A stretch of DNA of 64,000 nucleotides from Sinorhizobium sp. A49 (GTDB lineage: Bacteria; Pseudomonadota; Alphaproteobacteria; Rhizobiales; Rhizobiaceae), in assembly GCF_002002725.1 (NCBI RefSeq), contig NZ_MUNW01000063.1, forward strand, positions 1 to 64,000, read 5' to 3'. The translations under genes and the position numbers were made by a program. Numbering within the stretch: position 1 is the first letter of the stretch; each line of letters starts with the position of its first letter. The notes under the pieces were generated by a model. That model had not been told where the DNA came from and ran no database searches. It saw only the letters and a list, made by a program, of their open reading frames with translations. This document shows positions 29,558 through 38,990 of this stretch, piece after piece.

Positions 29558-32386
29558 CTATTGTGGCTGCGGCGGTGTAGCAGACGGCTGCCGCGTCACG
29601 CCAACGCCGGAGAGGATCTTCTGGTAGAACAACCCGATGCCAATCAGGACGCCGCCGAGCCCGATGAAGGAAAGCGCGCGCAGGAAACCTTCGAGATTGG
29701 ACATGTCGATCAGGAAGACCTTCAAGACGGCGATGAAGACAAGCGCGGCCGAGGCGATGCGAATGCTCTTGGCATTGAAGCGCGAGCCGAGCACCAGAAG
29801 CAGCACGCCGAGCACCAGCCAGACGACCGAATAGGTGTAGGTTTCGCCCTGCAGGAAGCCTTTCCAGTCGACGACGTTTTCGCCCTGCCAGAGGCGGCGG
29901 ACCGAAAGCGTGGCCCAGGCGAAGGCGAGGATCGCGCCGCTGACGGCGAGCGCCATGACATAGGGCAGCGGTCGCTTGCCGCGGGCATACCAGGCAAGGC
30001 CGGCATAGCCGCTGCCGGGCAAGAGATAGCCGATCAGCAGCAGATCAAAGAATGGAATGCGCCCGAGAAGCTCGCCGCTGAAATAGGGGTTGAGCCCGAA
30101 GAGATGGGCCGAGAGAACCGAGAGCATCGAGAAGACGCCGAGCGCCATGGCACCATAGCGGAAGACGGGGCTGGGCGACTTCATGTCGAGCGTCATGAAC
30201 ACGCCGGAGGCGCCGATCGCGAGTAATGTGTAGATCGACTGTTCACCCAGCGTCGGCACGGCGCTATCGAGCACGCCACCATTCATGGCATGGCGAACGA
30301 GGATCGCCAGGGTCAGCAGCACGAAGAGGCTCGCAAGCGCCTGCAGCAGGTTGCGCACCCGCGCATCCGGCCAGGACCGGACGAAATAGGCGGAGGCGAC
30401 AAGCAGGAGCGCGGGGATGCCGTAGCCAGGCAACAGCGCGTTGAACACCGGCGTGGAGCCAAGGTTTTCGGCTCCGACGATCGTCGGCTCCCAGGCGATG
30501 CGGCCGAGAACGACGATTGCCGCCGCCCCTGTCATCCAGGGCAGGATCGGCCAAGTGCGAACACGGGTCGCGCCGGCATAGGCGGTTCCGAGCAGCGCGA
30601 GCGCCAGGGTGGTGACGAGACCGTCTGTCCAGGCGTGCAGGGCGATGACGAAGAGCGCGAAGGAGCCTCCAACCAGAAGGCTCGCCGCGATATCCAGACC
30701 TTCCGTTTCGCTGTCACGGCGATAGAGCCAGTCGGCAAACGCCAGCAGGCCGCCACCGACGACAAGTGCGAAAAGGCCGTGCGGCAGATCGAAGGCGTAG
30801 TTGCCGGTCATCAGGAACGACATCGTCGTCAGGGCAACAGGCACGGCGGCAGTAATACCGGCCCAGAGAATGGAGAATTGCGTATGCTCGCGCAGGCGGC
30901 GGGCAAGCACGAAGGCACCGAACAGCACGAACACCGTCGCCAGCAGCAGAGCGGTCAGCGTCGCGGTGCGGCTTGGCAGGACGATCTCAGGCGCAACGCC
31001 CGCGAGCGATGGGTCGAGATAGGCGAGCACGCCGCTCAACGCCGTCAGGCTGCCGATGCCGGCGATTGCGCCGAAGGCAGACAGAAGTGCGGAATAGACG
31101 GCATTTGTGCGCCACGCCCCAAGCGCTGCCAGGGCTGCGATGACGACGAAGAACTCCGTCACGGGATAGCTGACAGCGCTGACCGCCGGGCTGATGAAGA
31201 TGAGCGCCAGCACGGTGGCGGCGATAGCCGCGGATACGCTGATAGCGGCATAGGCCGGCGTGAACAGCTTCTCCCAGGGACCTGCAACCGCAATCGGACG
31301 GTTCGTCACTTCAGGCAACGGCGCACCGGACGCAGCCGTTTCCGCTGCACCCGGCCAAACGAAGCCCACACCGAGGAGCATCACCAGCAACGCAAAGGCG
31401 ACAGGCATCGCCTCGAACGGCGAGACGGCGGTGACATAGGCAAGCCCCCAAAGCCCGATGCCGACATTGGCGAGCGTTGGAACGACCATCCAGCGGCGCA
31501 GCCGCGACGCGAGCAGCGTCGCCAGCCAGACGACCGACAGGAAGCCGAAGAGAACCCAGGGGCGCGGTTCGTCGCTGGATACCAGCAACGGCGTGATCAG
31601 CGAGGCAAGCAGACCGAGACCGGCCAGTGCCTGCCCATGCAACAGCGACAGGCCGACGGTGCCAAGCGAAATCATCGCCAGCAGCACGAAGGCCGTCGTC
31701 GTGCCGATATAGCCATAGATCTCATAGGCCGCGTAGGCGACGCCGAAAAGCGTGACAGCACCGGCAGCGGTCAGGATGCCGGGGATCATGGCGTTCTGGA
31801 ATTCGTTGGCGATTACGGGTACGGCGCGGCGGCGAATGACCTCGCCGGCACCGGCCAGAAGCAGGCCGAAGAGGGCTGCCAGCGTCAGCCGGACGGCCGG
31901 ACTTAAGAGACCTGCATCGATCGAATACTTGACCATGAACACGCCGCCGAGCGCCAGCGCGATGCCGCCGACCCAGACGGCCCAACGTGCGCCGAGACGG
32001 CTTTCCAGGCTTTCCACCTGGCGAGCTGTTGCCATGTCGACGGGGGTTGCCTCGACGCTCGCGGCCACGGCTTCACCGGATGCGCTTTCAGGGTCCAGGG
32101 CTTCGGCATTGCCGAAGATCCTCGCCCCTTCGCGGGCACTTGCCGAGAGCCCATCGACGCCTTCGTCATCGTCGATCGCCGCCTCACCATCGCGTTGCGA
32201 GACAGCCGCCGCCTGCTCCTGCGCGACATCGCCGATCGGAGCCGCAACACCGCCCGTCTCGGTCAATCGCGCAATTTCCTTCTTGAGCGCTGCGACTTCG
32301 CTGTCCAACCGTTCCCTTGTCTTACGACCGTTCAAGAAGGCGGAGAGCGCCAGAGCAAAAGCGACTAAGGCAATCAGTTCAATCAT
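29558..32386 (-). CDS. DUF2339 large multi-pass membrane protein
   Basis: A 942-aa protein starting MIELIALVAFALALSAFLNG, then a short coiled-coil-like segment (RLDSEVAALKKEIARLTE) and an acidic linker to about residue 115. More than 20 hydrophobic segments follow. Sequences such as RLGARWAVWVGGIALALGGVFMVKY identify the DUF2339 family of unknown function. AGGGGAAAA lies just before the ATG at 32386, which rules out the upstream frame extension. Its polytopic form suggests a channel, transporter or sensor, but no catalytic residues stand out. Confidence 0.9.
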   Translation of the reverse strand: MIELIALVAFALALSAFLNGRKTRERLDSEVAALKKEIARLTETGGVAAPIGDVAQEQAAAVSQRDGEAAIDDDEGVDGLSASAREGARIFGNAEALDPESASGEAVAASVEATPVDMATARQVESLESRLGARWAVWVGGIALALGGVFMVKYSIDAGLLSPAVRLTLAALFGLLLAGAGEVIRRRAVPVIANEFQNAMIPGILTAAGAVTLFGVAYAAYEIYGYIGTTTAFVLLAMISLGTVGLSLLHGQALAGLGLLASLITPLLVSSDEPRPWVLFGFLSVVWLATLLASRLRRWMVVPTLANVGIGLWGLAYVTAVSPFEAMPVAFALLVMLLGVGFVWPGAAETAASGAPLPEVTNRPIAVAGPWEKLFTPAYAAISVSAAIAATVLALIFISPAVSAVSYPVTEFFVVIAALAALGAWRTNAVYSALLSAFGAIAGIGSLTALSGVLAYLDPSLAGVAPEIVLPSRTATLTALLLATVFVLFGAFVLARRLREHTQFSILWAGITAAVPVALTTMSFLMTGNYAFDLPHGLFALVVGGGLLAFADWLYRRDSETEGLDIAASLLVGGSFALFVIALHAWTDGLVTTLALALLGTAYAGATRVRTWPILPWMTGAAAIVVLGRIAWEPTIVGAENLGSTPVFNALLPGYGIPALLLVASAYFVRSWPDARVRNLLQALASLFVLLTLAILVRHAMNGGVLDSAVPTLGEQSIYTLLAIGASGVFMTLDMKSPSPVFRYGAMALGVFSMLSVLSAHLFGLNPYFSGELLGRIPFFDLLLIGYLLPGSGYAGLAWYARGKRPLPYVMALAVSGAILAFAWATLSVRRLWQGENVVDWKGFLQGETYTYSVVWLVLGVLLLVLGSRFNAKSIRIASAALVFIAVLKVFLIDMSNLEGFLRALSFIGLGGVLIGIGLFYQKILSGVGVTRQPSATPPQPQ

Positions 32387-32576
32387 GTTTTCCCCTGGCG
32401 GCAATGTTCGCAAGCCGACCGCGACCATACAGATTTTTGCGCGGCCGCCAAAGGCATAGACGGTTGAGAGCTTAGATCTCTTCGCGCAATTGTATAAATT
32501 CTGCGCGCGCCTTCATAGGCGGGCACGCCGACGACGATCAGTGCAACATCATGGCCAGGACGGGAGCGATCCGCCG

Positions 32577-33086
32577 CTATCGGCGCAGATTGTCGATCGG
32601 GAAGATTGCGCAGGTTTCCGTGCCGTGCGCCAGGAGCTTGCCGCCGGCGTCGCGCAGCCAGGCCTCCGAGGTGGCGATGGTCCGGCCACGGTGGACGATC
32701 TTTCCCTCGCAGAAGACCTCGCCCATGCCGGGCAGCAGGGGGCGAACCAGATTCACCTTGAACTCTATGGTGGTGTAGGCTTCGCCGGGCTTCATCATCG
32801 TGAAGACCGCGCATCCGAGCGCCGAATCCATCACCGTCGCCGTCCAGCCTCCGTGGACGGTACCGAGCGGGTTCAGATGTTCCTCGGTCGGCAGCCCCTT
32901 GAAAACCACCCGCCCCTCTTCGACTTCGGTCAGGCCGAATTTCAGCGTGGCCGACATGGGCGGCGCCGGCAGGTCGCCCCTCAACATGTCCTGCATGACC
33001 TTGAGGCCGCCGTCGCGCGCGACGCGGTCCAGCGACAGCACGCCGATCCCGGAAACGGGCATGCCGGGGAAAAGTTCTTGAAACAT
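32577..33086 (-). CDS. PaaI-type hotdog thioesterase
   Basis: A 169-aa hotdog-fold acyl-CoA thioesterase. The family core GTVHGGWTATVMDSALGCAV with catalytic-region histidine and aspartate is clear, followed by VNLVRPLLPGMGEVFCEGKI. GAGGAG lies 6 bases before the ATG at 33086. It is separated from recO by 14 bp and is probably in the same transcript. Members cleave aromatic or general acyl-CoAs; the substrate here is unknown. Confidence 0.9.
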   Translation of the reverse strand: MFQELFPGMPVSGIGVLSLDRVARDGGLKVMQDMLRGDLPAPPMSATLKFGLTEVEEGRVVFKGLPTEEHLNPLGTVHGGWTATVMDSALGCAVFTMMKPGEAYTTIEFKVNLVRPLLPGMGEVFCEGKIVHRGRTIATSEAWLRDAGGKLLAHGTETCAIFPIDNLRR

Positions 33087-33100
33087 GGAATACTCCTCAC

Positions 33101-33847
33101 TCACGCGGCAGATGAAGAAGGCTTCAACGCCTTCAGCGCCGCGTTGACGAAACCGTCGCGCGCGGACGAAACCTTGAGGCCGCGCGGTTCATAGACATGG
33201 CGATTGAGAAAGAAAGCCGTCAGCCGGAAGGCAGAGGCAAGGCTGTCATAGTCAGCAGCACTTCGTGCCTCGACAGCGAGAAATTCCGGCAGCACCAGCA
33301 TGCGGTCGGCATAAGGCGCACCCGACGCGCGACAGACCGCCCTGCCCGACTTCGGCGACACATAGGCCAGGTCTTCGCGCGTGCCGGTCGCCACGCACTC
33401 GGTCAGATCAAGCCCGAAGCCGAGGTCGTTCAGGACGGCAAGCTCGAAGCGCACGAAGAGTTCACCGGCGTCAGCGGGATCCTCGAGGTGATCGACGATG
33501 ACGGCCAGAGCCTCGTAGAGATGCGGATGCGGATCGCGCTCCGGCAGCAGGCGCAGAAGCGCACCTAGCGCCTGGATGCCATAGACGGATGTCGCCGCCT
33601 CCATCAGCCGCGCGGCACGCAGTTCGAGCGGCTCGATGCGGAACTCGCCCATATGCTCGTCGAGCCGCGCCCGCCAGGTCAATTCGACGGTGTTTCCCGG
33701 CTGCAGAACAGGCTGCATGGCGCGCGAGCGGCCGGACCGGACCATGCCGAGATGCCGGCCTCGGGACGCCGTCATGACTTCGGCGATGGCAGAGCTTTCG
33801 CCGTGCCGCCGGATCCCGAGAATGATGGCCTGATCGCTCCATTGCAT
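33101..33847 (-). CDS. recO: DNA repair protein RecO
   Basis: A 248-aa recombination mediator that helps load RecA onto SSB-coated DNA. The N-terminal OB-fold begins [20 protein letters not shown] and continues through the basic [14 protein letters not shown] loop. The C-terminal helical domain includes [17 protein letters not shown] and [12 protein letters not shown], as in alphaproteobacterial RecO. The ATG at 33847 matches the conserved N-terminus, although the frame remains open upstream. Here it is parted from era and rnc, its usual neighbours in many bacteria. Confidence 0.94.
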   Translation of the reverse strand: MQWSDQAIILGIRRHGESSAIAEVMTASRGRHLGMVRSGRSRAMQPVLQPGNTVELTWRARLDEHMGEFRIEPLELRAARLMEAATSVYGIQALGALLRLLPERDPHPHLYEALAVIVDHLEDPADAGELFVRFELAVLNDLGFGLDLTECVATGTREDLAYVSPKSGRAVCRASGAPYADRMLVLPEFLAVEARSAADYDSLASAFRLTAFFLNRHVYEPRGLKVSSARDGFVNAALKALKPSSSAA

Positions 33848-34083
33848 GGAAAAGGCATACACCCGTGATGGAAAGCGGATCAAGCAATGATGGTTGCGAG
33901 GGCACGGGGTCGAGGCGCTTTCGGGCCGTACGCGAACTGTCGCCTTTCGGCTACACTCACCGATTGCCTCGATTTCGCCATACTCGCGCCCACCCGAGGC
34001 CATGTTCGACGTTAGAACGGCACTGCACGGCGGCAACGTCCGCTCCTTCCCGAAATGCAATCAGCAGGAATATTGACCCGATT

Positions 34084-34821
34084 ATGTGTGTGTCCCGGAA
34101 CAGCGCCGGCCGCTTGGCGCAGCTCTTCGCCCTTCTTCTTGCCACATCCACGCTCGCAGGCTGCGTGACCAGCGGCGGACCGGCGAAGCCGAAGGGACCC
34201 GATCCCTACTACGTCGCCATGTATGGGCCGATGCCGGACGAAAAGTTTCCGCTCGACGCCATCGACATCAGCAAGGTCGACACACGCTATCTGCGCCAGC
34301 AGGTCGCCTACGCCACCCATGAGCCACCCGGCACGATCGTCATCGACACGCAGAACCGCTTCCTCTACCTGGTTCAGGATGGCGGCATGGCGATGCGCTA
34401 CGGCATCGGCGTCGGCAAGGCCGGCCTCGAATTCGAAGGCGAAGCCCGCATCGGCCGCAAGGCCGAATGGCCGCGCTGGACGCCGACCTCCAGCATGGTC
34501 GCACGCGAACCGGAACGTTACGGCCCGCTTGCCGGCGGCATGGAACCGGGCGTGCGCAACCCCCTCGGGCCGCGCGCGCTCTATCTGTTCCAAGGCGACC
34601 GCGACACCCTGTTCCGCATCCACGGCACCACCGAGGCCTGGTCGGTCGGCAAGGCGGTATCGAGCGGCTGCATCCGGCTGTTCAACCCAGATATCATCGA
34701 CCTCTACAACCGTGTGCCAAGAGATTCGCGGGTCGTCGTTCTGCAGGCGGAAGCGCCGATCAGCGAAATGCTCGCGCCAATGTCGACGCCGGCAAACGCC
34801 GGCGAACCCTTCGCCTACTGA
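34084..34821 (+). CDS. L,D-transpeptidase lipoprotein (YkuD fold)
   Basis: A 245-aa cell-wall enzyme that should form 3-3 crosslinks or anchor proteins to peptidoglycan. The N-terminus is a lipoprotein signal with lipobox LAGC (lipidated Cys27). The YkuD active site is His180 in FRIHGTTE and Cys196 in SSGCIRL. The length fits the small rhizobial lipoprotein type. It diverges from recO with 236 bp between and converges on a VOC gene 16 bp away. Confidence 0.93.
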   Translation: MCVSRNSAGRLAQLFALLLATSTLAGCVTSGGPAKPKGPDPYYVAMYGPMPDEKFPLDAIDISKVDTRYLRQQVAYATHEPPGTIVIDTQNRFLYLVQDGGMAMRYGIGVGKAGLEFEGEARIGRKAEWPRWTPTSSMVAREPERYGPLAGGMEPGVRNPLGPRALYLFQGDRDTLFRIHGTTEAWSVGKAVSSGCIRLFNPDIIDLYNRVPRDSRVVVLQAEAPISEMLAPMSTPANAGEPFAY

Positions 34822-34837
34822 ACCCGGAGCCGGGCGC

Positions 34838-35194
34838 CTACCAGGCGTCCGGCGTACGCACCATGTGCACGATATTGGCCGGGTTCATGATCCAGCCGCC
34901 GCGAAAGCCTTCGCCGAGATCCTCGACCGCATCGCAACGCACCACACCCTTTTCGGCAAACCCGCCGAGGGCTGCCTCATGGTCGTCGGTGAAGAGCTCA
35001 AGCCACACCTCCGCCTGGCTGTAATTCGGCGCCTCGTCGATCCACAGCCGGTTGGGACCGAGGATAAAGCCCTTGGCCGGCGCCTTGTCGTCGAATGGCT
35101 CGAGACCGACCGTGTCGCGATAGAAGGCCACGACCGCCTCATACTGATGCGACGGCACCTTCATCGCGATATTGATACCACCCGTAATCGTCAT
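34838..35194 (-). CDS. VOC-family protein
   Basis: A 118-aa single VOC module (MTITGGINIAMKVPSHQYEAV...) containing the characteristic VAFYRDTVGLEPFD and LGPNRLWIDEAPN. The usual terminal metal-binding glutamate is not obvious, since the protein ends NPANIVHMVRTPDAW. A binding rather than catalytic role is therefore possible. It follows the SRPBCC gene by 13 bp on the same strand, both divergent from an ArsR regulator. The three probably form one regulated unit. Confidence 0.8.
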   Translation of the reverse strand: MTITGGINIAMKVPSHQYEAVVAFYRDTVGLEPFDDKAPAKGFILGPNRLWIDEAPNYSQAEVWLELFTDDHEAALGGFAEKGVVRCDAVEDLGEGFRGGWIMNPANIVHMVRTPDAW

Positions 35195-35207
35195 CGTCTG
35201 ACCTCCC

Positions 35208-35690
35208 TTAAAGCCCTGATTCCGTCGCCGGCTGCCCGGACAATTCGCTGACGTAGTAGCCCTGGCGCAGGTTGATGCCGTATTCCAGCCAGGCCTTCAT
35301 GCAGGCCAGCATCTGCGACCAACCCTCACAGTTCATGTAGGAGCTCTTCTGACCGCGGGCATTTTCGCGCCAGCCGGTCTCAGCAATCGTCACCATGGTG
35401 GCGCCGTCGTCGAGCGGTTTGAAGCGCATCTCGACACTGGTGCGATATGGCTCCTCCCCCTTCTCCACCATCGCATCCCAGCGAAAGACGATGCGCTCGT
35501 GGGGTTCCACCGCTTCGACCTCGATCGGCACATTGCCCCACCAGGTGACCGTCGTGCCGGCCACCAAGGGCCCGCTGACCCCACCAAGGGTGACGAAATA
35601 TCTGCTGATCTGATCCGGATTGACCACGGCGTCGAAGACCTCGGCCACAGGCCGATCGATGCGTCCATTCACACGAAATTCGAAAGACAT
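35208..35690 (-). CDS. SRPBCC (AHSA1-like) ligand-binding protein
   Basis: A 160-aa START-fold protein with the N-terminal pattern FEFRVNGRIDRPVAEVFDAV and the core ETGWRENARG. This is the activator-of-Hsp90-ATPase-homologue branch that often sits beside ArsR-type regulators. GAGG is two bases before the ATG at 35690; a possible upstream ATG at 35705 would add five residues. It precedes the VOC gene by 13 bp. The bound ligand is unknown. Confidence 0.85.
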   Translation of the reverse strand: MSFEFRVNGRIDRPVAEVFDAVVNPDQISRYFVTLGGVSGPLVAGTTVTWWGNVPIEVEAVEPHERIVFRWDAMVEKGEEPYRTSVEMRFKPLDDGATMVTIAETGWRENARGQKSSYMNCEGWSQMLACMKAWLEYGINLRQGYYVSELSGQPATESGL

Positions 35691-35721
35691 GACCTCTTCT
35701 CCCATTGTGCTGTCGCAGCAT

Positions 35722-35741
35722 ATGTTATAAAAACATAACAT
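35722..35741. promoter_or_regulatory. Inverted repeat overlapping the ArsR start, probable autoregulatory operator
   Basis: ATGTTAT (35722-35728) and ATAACAT (35735-35741) form a 7-bp inverted repeat around AAAAAC. It lies between the divergent ArsR and SRPBCC genes, and its right arm includes the first two bases of the ArsR start codon. ArsR-family proteins normally bind such AT-rich palindromes. Confidence 0.65.
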
Positions 35742-36072
35742 GTCAACCGAATCGAAAGACGACCTGGTTTTCAAGGCGCTCGGCAACGGCCTTCGGCGGC
35801 AGATCCTCGACGCCCTCAAGGACGAGCCGCAGACGACCGGCATGCTCTGCCTGAAGTTTTCAAACCTGGATCGCTGCACTGTGATGCAGCATCTGAAAGT
35901 TCTCGAAGAGGCAGACCTGGTGATCGTCCAGCGCGAGGGTCGCGAGCGCTGGAACCATCTCAACGCCATGCCGATCCAGGCCATCCATGATCGCTGGATC
36001 AGCCAGTATGCCGGCCACGCGATGTCAGTCCTCTCGGCCCTGCAGCACGGGCTCGACCGCCCCTCGCAATGA
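35740..36072 (+). CDS. ArsR-family winged-helix regulator
   Basis: A 110-aa regulator. The winged helix runs from LVFKALGNGLRRQILDAL through FSNLDRCTVMQHLKVLEEADLV to REGRERWNHLNA, the standard ArsR pattern. No metal-binding CVC motif is present, so it probably senses an organic ligand or acts with the SRPBCC protein, as in many ArsR/AHSA1 pairs. Its ATG lies in the proposed operator and no ribosome site is seen, so translation may be leaderless. Confidence 0.87.
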   Translation: MSTESKDDLVFKALGNGLRRQILDALKDEPQTTGMLCLKFSNLDRCTVMQHLKVLEEADLVIVQREGRERWNHLNAMPIQAIHDRWISQYAGHAMSVLSALQHGLDRPSQ

Positions 36073-36141
36073 CGGTTTCGGCTTTCCATCGCCCTGCTTT
36101 CTTCGTATGAACGCGCGACAACGCAATCTGGGGATATCGTC

Positions 36142-37185
36142 TTGCGCTACCTCATCACCGGCACGGCCGGATTCATCGGCTTCCATCTTGCCAAGCGACT
36201 GATCGACGAGGGACATTTCGTCGTCGGCTTCGACGGCATGACGCCCTATTACGACGTGACGCTCAAGGAGCAGCGGCATGCGATCCTCGCCCGCTCCAAC
36301 GGCTTCAAGGCAGTTGTCGGCATGCTGGAAGACCGGGATGCGCTGAACCACGCCGCAGAGCTTGCCGAGCCGGAGGTCATCATCCATCTGGCGGCCCAGG
36401 CGGGCGTCCGCTACAGCCTGGAAAACCCCAAGGCCTATGTGGATTCCAATCTCATCGGCTCCTGGAACATGCTTGAACTGGCGCGCGAAATCAGTCCCAA
36501 GCACCTGATGCTGGCTTCGACCTCGTCGATCTACGGCGCCAATGAAAAGATCCCGTTTGCCGAAACCGACCGGGCCGACGAGCCGATGACGATCTATGCA
36601 GCGACGAAGAAGTCGATGGAGTTGATGGCGCACAGCTATGCCCATCTCTACAAGGTGCCGACGACGGCCTTCCGTTTCTTCACGGTCTATGGCCCCTGGG
36701 GCCGGCCCGACATGGCGCTGTTCAAGTTCATCGATGCCATTCACAACGACCGGCCGATCGACATTTACGGCGAAGGCCGCATGAGCCGCGACTTCACCTA
36801 TATCGACGATCTGGTCGAAGGCATCCTCCGGCTCTCCCATGTCGTTCCATCCGAGGACAACCGGGTGCCAGCCGAAAAGGCTGCGGACACGCTGTCGCTG
36901 CAGGCACCGTTCCGTGTCGTCAACATCGGCGGTGGCCAGCCGGTCGAGCTGATGACCTTTATCGAAACCATCGAGAAGGCGGTCGGCCGCCCGGCGCTTC
37001 GCAACCTGCTGCCGATGCAACAGGGCGACGTGCCGCGCACCTATGCGTCTCCCGATCTCCTCGAAGCGCTCACCGACTTCAAGCCGTCGATTTCGGTGGA
37101 AGAGGGCGTCGCGCGCTTTGCGGCCTGGTACGACGACTATTACGATCGCGCGCCAAAGGCTGACGAAACAGCCAGGCAGGCCTGA
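36142..37185 (+). CDS. lpsL: UDP-glucuronate 4-epimerase
   Basis: A 347-aa short-chain dehydrogenase-type sugar epimerase. It has an NAD fold GTAGFIG at residues 7-13, active-site Tyr152/Lys156 (YAATK) and Ser/Thr in the preceding ASTSSIYG. The sequence fits UDP-glucuronate 4-epimerases that make UDP-galacturonate for lipopolysaccharide and capsule in rhizobia, and the next gene makes the substrate. The start codon appears to be TTG at 36142 with GGGGA about 8 bases upstream; no ATG lies near the conserved N-terminus. The gap to rkpK is 79 bp. Confidence 0.9.
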   Translation: MRYLITGTAGFIGFHLAKRLIDEGHFVVGFDGMTPYYDVTLKEQRHAILARSNGFKAVVGMLEDRDALNHAAELAEPEVIIHLAAQAGVRYSLENPKAYVDSNLIGSWNMLELAREISPKHLMLASTSSIYGANEKIPFAETDRADEPMTIYAATKKSMELMAHSYAHLYKVPTTAFRFFTVYGPWGRPDMALFKFIDAIHNDRPIDIYGEGRMSRDFTYIDDLVEGILRLSHVVPSEDNRVPAEKAADTLSLQAPFRVVNIGGGQPVELMTFIETIEKAVGRPALRNLLPMQQGDVPRTYASPDLLEALTDFKPSISVEEGVARFAAWYDDYYDRAPKADETARQA

Positions 37186-37264
37186 GACTGCAGGCTGCAT
37201 ACGGCAACGGCCATCGCAGCCCCTATCCCTATAAGCGAAGCTCTCGCAACAAAAGGAAGAGCAG

Positions 37265-38578
37265 ATGAAAGTCACGATGATCGGCGCCGGCTATGTCGGC
37301 CTTGTATCGGGTGTGTGTTTTGCCGATTTCGGCCATGACGTGGTCTGTCTCGACAAGGATGAAAGCAAGATCGACGCCCTGATGCAGGGGCGGATCCCAA
37401 TCTTCGAACCGGGCCTCGACCATCTTGTCGCCAGCAATGTCCAGTCTGGCCGCCTGTCATTCACGACCGATCTCGTTTCGGCGGTTGCCGACAGCGACGT
37501 GATCTTCATCGCCGTCGGCACGCCGTCGCGCCGCGGTGACGGCCATGCGGACCTCTCCTATGTCTACGCCGCAGCGCGCGAAATCGCCGTCAACCTCAAG
37601 GGGTTCACCGTCATCGTGACCAAGTCGACGGTTCCGGTCGGCACCGGCGACGAGGTCGAGCGCATCATCCGCGAAACCAATCCGGATGCCGATTTCGCCG
37701 TGGTCTCCAATCCGGAATTTCTGCGCGAAGGGGCGGCGATCGAGGACTTCAAGCGCCCCGACCGCATCGTCATCGGCCTTGCCGACGATGACGCGCGTGC
37801 CCGCGAGGTCATGACCGAAGTCTATCGTCCGCTCTACCTCAATCAGGCGCCGCTGGTATTCACCTCGCGCCGCACCTCCGAACTGATCAAGTATGCCGGC
37901 AATGCGTTCCTGGCGATGAAGATCACCTTCATCAACGAGATGGCCGACCTTTGCGAGAAGGTCGATGCCAACGTCCAGGATGTGGCCCGCGGCATCGGCC
38001 TCGACGGCCGCATCGGCGGCAAGTTCCTGCACGCAGGTCCCGGCTATGGCGGTTCTTGCTTCCCGAAGGACACACTGGCGCTGGTCAAGACCGCCCAGGA
38101 CTTCGACAGCCCGGTGCGCCTGGTCGAGACCACCGTCGCCATCAACGACAACCGCAAGCGTGCCATGGGTCGCAAGGTCATCGCGGCTGCCGGCGGCGAC
38201 GTGCGCGGGCGCAAGGTTGCCGTTCTCGGCCTCACCTTCAAGCCGAACACCGACGACATGCGTGACAGCCCGGCCATCACAGTGGTCCAGACCCTGCAGG
38301 ATGCCGGTGCCCATGTCGTCGGCTACGATCCGGAAGGCATGGAAAATGCCAAGAAGCTGATGGACGGGCTCGATTTCGCCAAAGACCCCTACGAGGCCGC
38401 CACTGACGCCGACGTGCTGGTGATCGTGACCGAATGGAACGAGTTCCGCGCGCTCGATTTCCGCCGGCTGAAGGCCGTGATGAAGGAACCGGTTCTGGTC
38501 GATCTCAGGAATATCTATCGGCCGGACGAAGTGGCAAAGCACGGTTTTGCCTATGCCAGCGTCGGCCGGCCGCAGTAA
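37265..38578 (+). CDS. rkpK: UDP-glucose 6-dehydrogenase
   Basis: A 437-aa cytoplasmic enzyme that oxidises UDP-glucose to UDP-glucuronate with two NAD. The N-terminal NAD fold is GAGYVG (residues 7-12), the catalytic region is GPGYGGSCFPKDT with nucleophile Cys265, and the C-terminal domain reads VAVLGLTFKPNTDDMRDSPA. AAAAGGAAG precedes the ATG. Together with lpsL this matches the rhizobial lpsL-rkpK pair needed for uronic acid-containing polysaccharides. Confidence 0.95.
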   Translation: MKVTMIGAGYVGLVSGVCFADFGHDVVCLDKDESKIDALMQGRIPIFEPGLDHLVASNVQSGRLSFTTDLVSAVADSDVIFIAVGTPSRRGDGHADLSYVYAAAREIAVNLKGFTVIVTKSTVPVGTGDEVERIIRETNPDADFAVVSNPEFLREGAAIEDFKRPDRIVIGLADDDARAREVMTEVYRPLYLNQAPLVFTSRRTSELIKYAGNAFLAMKITFINEMADLCEKVDANVQDVARGIGLDGRIGGKFLHAGPGYGGSCFPKDTLALVKTAQDFDSPVRLVETTVAINDNRKRAMGRKVIAAAGGDVRGRKVAVLGLTFKPNTDDMRDSPAITVVQTLQDAGAHVVGYDPEGMENAKKLMDGLDFAKDPYEAATDADVLVIVTEWNEFRALDFRRLKAVMKEPVLVDLRNIYRPDEVAKHGFAYASVGRPQ

Positions 38579-38641
38579 GCGTTGCATGACATGGCGGCAG
38601 GCTCCGTGCCCGGCCGCCACCTCTGACCGACGGCAACAGGT

Positions 38642-38959
38642 TCACGCCTTCGGTACGGGCTGAGGCGGCAGCGCCTCCCAGCTTTTGCCGGCAAGAATGA
38701 CACAGCTTCGACCGGTGACGTCAGTGACAACAAGGGTCCAGGTGCCGCTGTCGGCAGCATAAATCTCCATCACCGCGTGCGGGTTGATCAATCCGATCCC
38801 CGCAGGCTTTTCCTGATACTGACGTAGGAGAAATTCGATCACTTCCGATCGCTGGGCGCAGTTCGCGACAGCTTGCGAACTTGCCGGATTTGGATGTGCC
38901 GTCACTGCGGCCGCCAATATGACGGCTCGAGCGAGGCCACGGATCACATTGCGTCCCAT
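38642..38959 (-). CDS. Small exported protein of unknown function
   Basis: A 105-aa protein with a signal-like N-terminus (GLARAVILAAAVTAHPNPASSQA) and a domain of about 75 residues, CAQRSEVIEFLLRQYQEKPAG to SGTWTLVVTDVTGRSCVI. Two cysteines could form a disulfide outside the cytoplasm. The ribosome site AAAGGAGG stands 6 bases before the ATG and is nearly ideal. A GC-rich hairpin abuts it. This form resembles small rhizobial periplasmic hypothetical proteins, but I recognise no named family. Confidence 0.72.
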   Translation of the reverse strand: MGRNVIRGLARAVILAAAVTAHPNPASSQAVANCAQRSEVIEFLLRQYQEKPAGIGLINPHAVMEIYAADSGTWTLVVTDVTGRSCVILAGKSWEALPPQPVPKA

Positions 38960-38973
38960 GACGCACCTCCTTT

Positions 38974-38990
38974 CGCCGGGAAACCCGGCG
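38974..38990 (-). promoter_or_regulatory. Leader hairpin next to the ribosome site of the small exported protein
   Basis: CGCCGGG (38974-38980) and CCCGGCG (38984-38990) pair perfectly around three bases. On the minus strand the stem ends directly at the AAAGGAGG ribosome site. It could modulate translation or shield the messenger 5' end. Confidence 0.5.

Noticed and set aside
30290-31906. 538-codon plus frame opposite DUF2339
   Set aside because: It is hydrophilic Arg/Gln/Asp-rich, the mirror of a membrane protein, without a ribosome site.
36025-37275. 416-codon minus frame opposite lpsL
   Set aside because: LpsL has its NAD fold and YxxxK intact on the plus strand, so the minus frame is a shadow.
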